From contig NC_054704.1 of assembly GCF_016097555.1 (NCBI RefSeq), positions 46,864,413 through 46,928,412 of the forward strand: DNA of 64,000 nt. Reading direction: 5' to 3'. The stretch comes from Gigantopelta aegis. Lineage: Eukaryota > Mollusca > Gastropoda > Neomphalida > Peltospiridae. Positions 56,629 through 64,000 of the stretch are shown here, in pieces (positions within the stretch are counted from its first letter, which is position 1; every line of letters begins with the position of its first letter). The notes below the pieces were generated by a model. That model was not told the origin of the DNA. It saw only the letters and a program-made list of their open reading frames with translations, and did not search any database. Both the position numbers and the translations under genes were made by a program.

Positions 56629-57316
56629 ACAACTTCCATGGGGTTAGGCTTTGGCACTTGGCGAACTTTAATCCAAATCAAGAGTGAATGAGACCAATGA
56701 CGGTCGAACGTTAACCAAGTTGAGCATTATTCAAACACATATCCAGTAAATTATGCAGGGTGGGGTCTAGACTGGCGATGAAAATTTCTAGGAGATTTCA
56801 GGAAAATATACTGATGGGAAGAAGTAAGGGATCGCGCCAACACAAACAGAAAAGAATGACTGCGACCAGAAGCCTCATTTATACACTCTGGAAGTTAACC
56901 TCATTACTGACATTGAATCTCACTTTAATGACAAACAATCCCATATTACATCTTTATACTTTATTCACAGACTACGACGGTATTGGTGACTGATATTTGG
57001 TCTAAAATACCAAGTGTTCCCTTATTTCTTTCTCTCAGTATATGTTTAAAAAGAAAATTCACTTTAAGCGGGGTTGGAGATTCAGCAGACACGGATCTAG
57101 GGGAACGCTGGGCATGGTAAGAGTTTTGAACATGCCTTTATTTATTTATTTATTTATTGACGTCAACAAAAGGTGGGGGGAGGGAGGGGGAAATCCATCT
57201 GCACACAAGCTTGATTAGCCTATATCGGTGGATGATGATGAATTGTTCTCTAGCCTCTATAACAATGGGTGCAACATACAAAATGGCAACGAAATTGTAT
57301 ACAAAATGGCATAGAT
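56629..57316. other. Intergenic, no gene seen
   Basis: Right flank of the BIR/PC4 element. A (TTTA)n run at 57139-57160 and a G-rich run at 57174-57190. The 77-codon frame at 56760 has no recognisable features. Confidence 0.55.
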
Positions 57317-57629
57317 GCGGCGGGACGTAGCCAGTGGTACAGCGCTAGCCTGATTGTGGTCGGTTTGGGATCGATCTCCGTATGTGGGCCCATTGGGCTA
57401 TTTCTCGTTCCAGCCAGTGCACCACGACTGGTAGGCTATATCAAAGGTCGTGGTATGTGCTATCTTGTCTGGGATGATGCATATAAAAGATCCCTTGTTA
57501 CTAATGAAAAAATGCAGCGGGTTTCCTCTCTAAGACAATTTGTCAAAATTACCAATTGTTTGATATCCAAAAGCCGATGATTAAAAAAAAAATCATTGTG
57601 CTCTAGTGGTGTCGTTAAACAAAACAAAC
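57317..57629 (+). mobile_element. SINE, full length
   Basis: Head 'GCGGCGGGACGTAGCCAGTG' with B-box-like 'GGGATCGATCTCC', core 'AAAAGATCCCTTGTTACTAA', tail 'CTCTAGTGGTGTCGTTAAAC'. Confidence 0.85.
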
Positions 57630-57638
57630 TTCTACATT

Positions 57639-57804
57639 CAGAGCTGTAGCTAGCGGGGGAGGGGGGGGGGGGGAAGTTTCCGGAACAAATTATAGAAACT
57701 AAAGAAAAATCTCTTCTTAACCATTTAAGAAGTTTTAGACTATTAACTACTCCGTTCTCCCCCCCCCCCCCCCCCCCCAACAAAAAATCCTAGCTACGGC
57801 CCTG
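57639..57804. mobile_element. hAT-like miniature element with ACATT duplication
   Basis: CAGAGCTGTAGCTAG ... CTAGCTACGGCCCTG TIRs with poly-G left and poly-C right. ACATT is duplicated exactly on both sides. It is inserted directly behind the SINE tail. Confidence 0.8.
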
Positions 57805-58070
57805 ACATTATATATTTAGTCCAATTTCCTCCTCCTCAACACAATAAATACTGGTTTTACACCCTCAGGATTTTCATAGTACTGTGAAGTTTGGAGGGTG
57901 GAGTGAACACCCACTCCTGGATATGCGTTTGATTATGGACAAGATCCTATCCATATGGCAGTCTTTGTTAAAAATATTTTGTTTCAGTCCAGAACATTAA
58001 AAAAAATTGCTATATTAGATTTAAGTATTCCATAGTGAAGCTTCTGACCCATCTAGATAGTGTTATAATA

Positions 58071-58305
58071 GAAAGAAAGAAATGTTTTATTTAACGATGC
58101 ACTCTACGCATTTTAATAGCTTTTATATGGCGTCAGACATAGGGCCTATGGTTAAGGACCACACATCTATATTAAGAGAGAAACCCACTTTCGCCACTTC
58201 TTGGGCTACTCTTTTTGATTAGCAGCAAGGGATCTTTTATATGCACCATCCCACAGACAGGATAAAACATACCACAGCCTTTGATATACCAGTCGTGGTG
58301 CAGTG
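58071..58305 (-). mobile_element. SINE, head-truncated
   Basis: 'AAGAAATGTTTTATTTAACG' tail, core 'GCAAGGGATCTTTTATATGC', 'ATACCAGTCGTGGTGCAGTG'. Confidence 0.8.
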
Positions 58306-58580
58306 TCTGTATAGGCCTATTGCATTATATATTATAATTTATTTTCTCAATGTATAATTACAGTTCCTCGAATTGTTCTTTCATTTCTTATTAAACTGGC
58401 CAATATACGTGAGCACATAAGATGAATACGTATGGTGCTATTGGAACGTCCTGTCTGCAGCCTCTCCCTACCGAAAAGAAGGTGGAGAAGTAGCCGTTTT
58501 GAATTACTGTTACGTTACAGCCTTTATTCGGTATATTAACACATTTTATAGTATCTGGACCAAAATAAAACAAAATGTAG

Positions 58581-59465
58581 CCTTACATTTTCGTCCTCAA
58601 GTGGGGCTTGTATACACCAAAATATCCGCTATTTACAAATTTAATGTGTTATTGTAGGCCTACCAAAGCAGCAGATTTTGTGCCAAAGTCGATATCCAAT
58701 AAGGTGTGGGTTTTTTTGTTGTTGTTGTTTGGTGGGGTTTTTTTGTGTGTTTTTTTTTTTTTGGGGGGGGGGGGGGGGATGTAGTATTATTTATGCAAAT
58801 GCTATTATCCATTTTCAATAAATAAAATGTATTTATTATAAATAACGTAAATTTAGACTGATTTAATTAGTAGGCCTATACAGTTAATGCTATATGCATT
58901 AATACTGGAGATTGAAATCAATGCAAAGTACCTCCAGAAAATTAATTTTCAGAAAAAATTAGTGTTTTTTTTAATAAACTTATGGAGGGGGGGGGGGGAT
59001 TTTTATCTTTATTTATAAATGTGTAGTGACACCCCCCCCCTCCCAAACAAAAAAACCACCACACCTTACATTTTCGTACTCAAGTGGGACTTTTATACAC
59101 CAAAATATCCGCTATTTTCAAATTTAATGTGCTACGGTGTCATTGTACCAAAGCAGCAGATTTTGTGCCAAAGTCGATATGCCGCTGTGGCTGTGATTGG
59201 TAGTATTATTTATGCAAATGCTATTATCCATTTTCAATAAATAAAATGTATTTATTATAAATAACGTAAATTTAGACTAATTTAATTAGTAGGCCTATAC
59301 AGTTAATGTTATATGCATTAATACTGGAGATTGAAATCAGTGCAAAGTACCTCCAGAAAATTAATTTTCAGAAAAAATTAGTGTTTTTTAATAAACTTAT
59401 TGGGGGGGGGAGATTTTTATCTTTATTTATAAATGTGTAGTGACCCCCCCCCCCCCCCCCCCCCC
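58581..59465. repeat. Tandem duplication (~480-bp unit, 2 copies)
   Basis: 'CCTTACATTTTCGT[CA]CTCAAG' through 'AAATGTGTAGTGAC' plus poly-C occurs at 58581-59063 and 59064-59465. Copy 1 has a ~80-bp GTT/T/G-rich insertion (58705-58780) absent from copy 2. Both units contain poly-G and poly-C blocks. Confidence 0.88.
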
Positions 59466-59469
59466 AAAT

Positions 59470-61187
59470 TAAAAAAACAACAAAAAAACCCACAACACAC
59501 AAAAACACAACAACAAAACAAACAATGGGTCCAATAGAACTCAATATCTCTACTTTTGACCAAGGGGAAACAAATCCAAATAATGTTGATTATCTGCCCT
59601 TCCCGAGACAGGATTTGATTTGTTTATTCAGGTAAAAGAAACAACCTAATATTACAAATATGCTACTATATTTTGTATGCCACACTTTATTGGTAAATTA
59701 GTTCTTTTATTTTGTAAGTAAAGTACATTGTAGATTTGAATAAAAATACATTCATATTTAACATAAAGAAAAAACATTCACGTAAATGGTATCGCCCATC
59801 TGCATCTCATCTGACAACGCGGGAACGAACCACGTGGTATTCATGGTAATATTGTCAGATGGGCGATTAATTATTGAACTTTTAAGTGCATTGTTGAGTT
59901 GTAAGTGTTTGAGAAAGAATATGGTTATAATAAAGTCTTGATCAATATGATCATCATTATTTGACATTCCTGTCTAACGACAAAAATTGTAACTATCATT
60001 AACGGATTTTTTTTAATTTTAGAAGTGGACTCTAAAACCGTTTGCTTATAACGAGAATGATATCTATTTAAAAAAAAATTAAAAAATAATAATAATAAAA
60101 AAATTGCTGTATTTCGTAAATCTTTAAAAGAACGGTTAAAAAAAGAATGAAATTTTTTTGTCCCAAACTCCATAAAATGAAAATGCTGCATTCAGGGGAC
60201 GTTACTCTCCGTTTAATTGACAGGGAAACCCAAGCAAAATTGGCACTGAAAATGTGTTAAAAGTTATGCCTCGTTTCAGTTAAAATACAAAGTATCAAGT
60301 TGTTAAAAATAAAAGTACACAGAAAAATCCTATCTAATATTTTTTTCTAGCCTGTATCCATGATGAGTTTTAGCCTTGATCATTAGCATGGTTAGGGTAA
60401 CTTGTAACTTGTAAGTTAAGAAAGTTTGCCAAATATCTACTGGTATTATAGTCCAGAGGGATGTAAAATGTGTGGTTTTTCTACGTCCGAATATTGTTGC
60501 ATACCCTATATATAACTGGTATTCAAAACTTGTGGCACCATGTTTCAAACGTTTCTCAACAGAAATAGTGCAACAAATGGACACACAAACCAAAAATGTA
60601 TAACCTACAGTACTCCCTAAATCCCAATTGAAGTACTTGTGTCATTATTAACATAATAAATATTCCAATGACAACTGTCAAAAGTCCCCCCCCCCCACCA
60701 CCATTTTAAATATGCTACATAGAGGAAAGCAACTCACTGTGCATGTTAAGAAAAGTATTGACATAAGGTCTTACTACGCAGATGTCATCTGCCATTGAAA
60801 CTCATGTCAAATTGCCCAACTTCAAATGACTATTGCCAATAGAACGGGTTCTCGTTGGCACTAACAACATACACCATTGCTAACATATATATTATATAAG
60901 CATTTATTTTCACTCCAAAATTGGGAACATTTTCGTCTCAGTTTTTTGCTATATGACCGCATCTGGGTGTAGTATCGGTCCGAACAGGTGGTTCATTAAC
61001 CGATTCACTCCGGCTGTGTCTCGTGCTATACACCCATGTCCCAAAAGGTCAATTCACAATATTACAAAATAACATGGGCAAAATACAGCCAGAAGGCTTA
61101 CCATTAAACACACATATTGTTTTAATTCTTTACCATTTCTTGGAAGTGAATATGTGAACCATAACATGATAGGAACTTTTCCGTTCG
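59470..61187. other. Intergenic, no gene seen
   Basis: AT-rich. A small inverted pair (GCCCATCTGC..CTGACAA / TTGTCAGATGGGC, 59795-59867) and poly-C at 60687-60700. No coding similarity in either strand. Confidence 0.6.
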
Positions 61188-61420
61188 TACCAGTGGTCCA
61201 CAACTGGTTCATCAAAGGCTGTGGTATGTGCTGTCCTGTCTGGGAAAGTGCATATAAAAGACCCCATGCTGCTTATTGGAAAGAGTAGCCTATGTGGTGA
61301 CAGCTGGTTTCCTTTAAAAAAAATATTTCAGAATGACAATATGTTTGACGTCCAATAGCTGATGATAAGATAAAAATCAATGTGCTCTAGAGGCCTCGTT
61401 AAATAAAACAAACTTTACAA
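61188..61420 (+). mobile_element. SINE, head-truncated
   Basis: 'GGTCCACAACTGGTTCATCA', core 'GCATATAAAAGACCCCATGC', tail 'CTCTAGAGGCCTCGTTAAAT'. Confidence 0.8.
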
Positions 61421-61843
61421 TTAAGAACTATAGTGGACCGTGATCAGTGAACTCTCACCCGGAAGTCAACTGTGTATTGAGACCTAATGTGCCCTGTGCA
61501 CTACCAGTATCAGATTTTTAAAATTGCCAAAAAAAAAGTTATTATCCAACAAAATATGAATTATTATATGAAATTATTTTGCCGACTTAAAATGAAATTT
61601 GACAATTGTTTTTAAAATTCTTAGTTGGTGAATTTAGCAAGTGCTAAAATTAACACTGATTTGACCTCCATTTTTTTCCAAATGACCACAAAGAATTGTG
61701 GATATAGACTTTCGTGTATTTAAGTCCTATGGTTCTCAACTGGTCCTCTAGATTTTTCAGTTAATTTTTTAAAACTAGTACTGGCTGGCTTTTTCACATG
61801 AAAATAGAAATCACACTTCCTAGCTGGGTTATATATATATATA

Positions 61844-61879
61844 TACATACATACATACATACATACATACATACATACA

Positions 61880-61910
<31 letters not shown>
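61844..61910. repeat. (ACAT)n microsatellite
   Basis: TATA run followed by ~15 ACAT units. The frames across it are artefacts. Confidence 0.97.
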
Positions 61911-61916
<6 letters not shown>

Positions 61917-62034
61917 GGACATATTTACTCCATACTTGTATTGTAAATGTCATATGTCATTATTTAAAAATAATAATATATTTATAGCCTTTCTTGTAAT
62001 ATGAATATTTTTTAGCGTATTAATTTTAGCTTAC

Positions 62035-62120
62035 ATTCAGTTCCAGGGAACATTTTGTTCAGTATTGCTACACAGGTTTCAGAGAGTACTATGTACACAA
62101 TATTGAAACATTAAACAGTC
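62035..62120 (+). repeat. Dispersed repeat (like 31300-31400)
   Basis: 'CAGGGAACATTTTGTTCAGTAT' followed by 'GGTTTCAGAGAGTACT' parallels 31300-31380 and the reverse strand of 43965-44035. Confidence 0.5.
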
Positions 62121-62465
62121 GCTAATCAGGTTTCAATTAACTTGAAATTTTGCTAATAAATGTTTTGAAAACAAGATGTTCCATGAATTCTACCACAGAG
62201 AAACACAAAATGGGTGTACATAGCATAACATTTAAAGGATACCGTGAAAAGTAGGAATATCTTGAAAATAATGAGAAGCAAAGAAAAACATGTGACAAGT
62301 TAGATCCTCGAAAGGTGTTCCAGTTTCCACCTTGCGCTTTATTGAATGAAATTGACCCTGCACAGCGTCTAGTTGCACTGCATAAATTATACAAGCAGTT
62401 ATGTTCTTTATTTTTATAAACTGGATGAACCATTTTATCATGCAATAAACAACAAAATAAGACCC

Positions 62466-62695
62466 TGTATTGGTACATCAAAGGCTGTGGTATGTGTTAT
62501 CCTGTCTATGGGATGGTGCATATAAAAGATCCCTTGCTGCTAATCAAAAAGAGTAACCCATGAAGTGCCAACAGCGGGTTTCTTCTCAATATCTGTGGTC
62601 CTTAACCATATGTCTGACACCATATAACCGTAAATAAAATGTGTTGAGTGCCTCGTTAAATAAAACATATTCTTCTTCCTTCTTTTCTTGATTCT
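62466..62695 (+). mobile_element. SINE, head-truncated
   Basis: Core 'GCATATAAAAGATCCCTTGC' and tail 'GTTGAGTGCCTCGTTAAATA' then A/C/T-rich end. Confidence 0.8.
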
Positions 62696-62699
62696 GCTG

Positions 62700-64000
62700 T
62701 ATGAGGCATGTTGAATGGGCTCTCTCAAACCCATCATGCTATCAAGACATGGTAAAGGGACAAAAATTGTATTTTTGTTTTCTACTCAAGATATTGTTCG
62801 TCCTTTAGTTTTCCCTTAAATTATGATACATTTATTTACAATAATTTTGCAAATGACCATCAAAAATAAATTTTGATGATCTTAAAATAGTTTTTAAAAA
62901 AAATACATGTATGATAGTGGCTTACTTGTGGAAAGTATTGTTACTAAAGCAAACCATGGACCAAGTACTGTAACATACTTTATTTTTGCGATTTAATAAA
63001 AATGAGTAAGTTTGTGGGCATTTGAGAATCCCCATTCCTTCCCCCAATAAAAAAACCCCTGAAGTACCGGTACTGATGTCAATAATTTTGACGTTTATTG
63101 TTTATAAAATACCGTAAGCTTACACAAGATGCTTAGGCTACCCTGTCCCTTTAATGTGAAGACCCAATATGTACTACAAGTATAGTGTCATTGTACAAAC
63201 CCACCCCACATTTTTTTCACTTCCACATTTTAACATACTGTGATATTTACGTCCATTTTTTAAACGTGTGTTGCTTTCATCACCAGCACTTATGAAAGAA
63301 AACCATACCAAACATTGTTATTATCTTGTAATACATATATATATTACAAGATAATAACAATGCCCTTTTTTCCCAGTCTGGGACCGATTCTCGATCTCTG
63401 AGACCGAAATTATTTTTTAAAAACGTCTGTTTGCCTGTCCCACTTTTGTAATTTTTGTTGGTCCGAAGCACCCGTCCATTTCTATTATTGGAACAAATTC
63501 TTATCCGTCAAATGTACCGGCCTGCCCAGGCATCGGTATCTCATGCATGATTTAAAATAATAAATAAATGGTGGTCAATATGGCTGGTGTTTCAGACATT
63601 TGTGATTTTAAAGTCTGCCAAAGTATATATGGCCAGTCACTGAAGTCGGACCTACAGTAGTTTCAATCCACTGCCACTAGGCTAGACATTTGTCGAAGTC
63701 ACTGAGGCAGTCAAGAGATTACACAGACATAGGCCTAAACAAAAACATCATTCTTGGTGAGAGAGCCATCAGGGTATTACACTCCAATTAAAAATAAGGA
63801 CCCAGAGTTTGCAACTGGTTACAATCAACACCTGTCAACACCTGTGTACGAAGCTCTGTCGGATCGAGTGTCCTAGTCCGAAGCAATAGGTTTATGTTTA
63901 AACTGCTTGAAATAACAAACTATACTGAAATAATCTATAAATGTATTTATTGTTGACTGCTCAATGTAGTGTATCCAATAATTATAAAGGATTTTTAAAT
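62700..64000. other. Intergenic, no gene seen
   Basis: AT-rich, containing the 21-bp-arm hairpin at 63313. Small frames carry no recognisable domain. Confidence 0.6.
63313..63362. repeat. Perfect 21-bp hairpin, 8-bp loop
   Basis: CATTGTTATTATCTTGTAAT(A), CATATATA loop, then the exact reverse complement. Confidence 0.9.

Noticed and set aside
61720..62004. Frames with repeated Tyr-Val-Cys-Met and Tyr-Ile-His-Thr
   Set aside because: Translation of the (ACAT)n microsatellite.
1..64000. CRISPR array, operons or prokaryotic features
   Set aside because: No regularly spaced direct repeats; introns, SINEs and LINEs show this is animal nuclear DNA.

Overview
The window is AT-rich animal DNA, most likely from a mollusc. 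The evidence is intron-bearing genes with GT-AG splice sites, two metazoan gene families, and dense molluscan-style short repeats. The repeats are tRNA-headed SINEs with a shared core around 'AAAAGATCCCTTGCTGCT', several small inverted-repeat DNA transposons, and poly-G/poly-C-rich elements. Two host protein-coding genes could be built exon by exon with continuous reading phase. There is nothing prokaryotic.

Layout. (1) 1.4-34.5 kb, minus strand: 18 coding exons of an ATAD2/ATAD2B-type AAA+ chromatin ATPase, from the ATG at 34487 down to residue ~943. The bromodomain and C-terminus lie beyond the left edge. Its 16.5-kb intron 7 (10.6-27.1 kb) holds a decayed L1/Tx1-like LINE in antisense orientation (17.2-21.5 kb), SINEs, a cluster of foldback repeats and a perfect 40-bp hairpin. 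(2) 34.5-41.6 kb, intergenic: an 'AAAACGGAACC' foldback, hAT-like miniature elements with 5-bp target duplications, a minus-strand non-LTR retrotransposon remnant with an SGNH-esterase-like region, and a 0.7-kb element with ~170-bp terminal inverted repeats (TIRs). (3) 41.6-50.7 kb, plus strand: a TMEM244-like four-pass membrane protein. Five exons are resolved and the first coding exon is not. A ~655-bp foldback and a truncated TTAA-type miniature element lie in its first intron. (4) 51.9-53.6 kb: a nest of inverted-repeat elements (~255-bp arms enclosing a TTA-flanked and a TTAA-flanked miniature element). (5) 54.36-56.63 kb: the most unusual unit. It is a 2.26-kb element with 265-bp TIRs starting 5'-AG, a GCTGGA 6-bp target duplication, and a TATA box inside each TIR pointing inward. 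Its cargo is a BIR (IAP-type) gene and a tandem PC4-like ssDNA-binding/coactivator gene, and a 200-N assembly gap may hide more. (6) 57-64 kb: SINEs, a ~480-bp tandem duplication, simple repeats and no recognisable gene.

The two host genes are not obviously functionally linked: ATAD2 is nuclear and chromatin-associated, and the TMEM244 family is integral to membranes. The main interest is the mobile-element content, above all the BIR/PC4 element. Its termini resemble Polinton/Maverick-type ends, but it is far smaller than a full element and no polymerase or integrase is visible.
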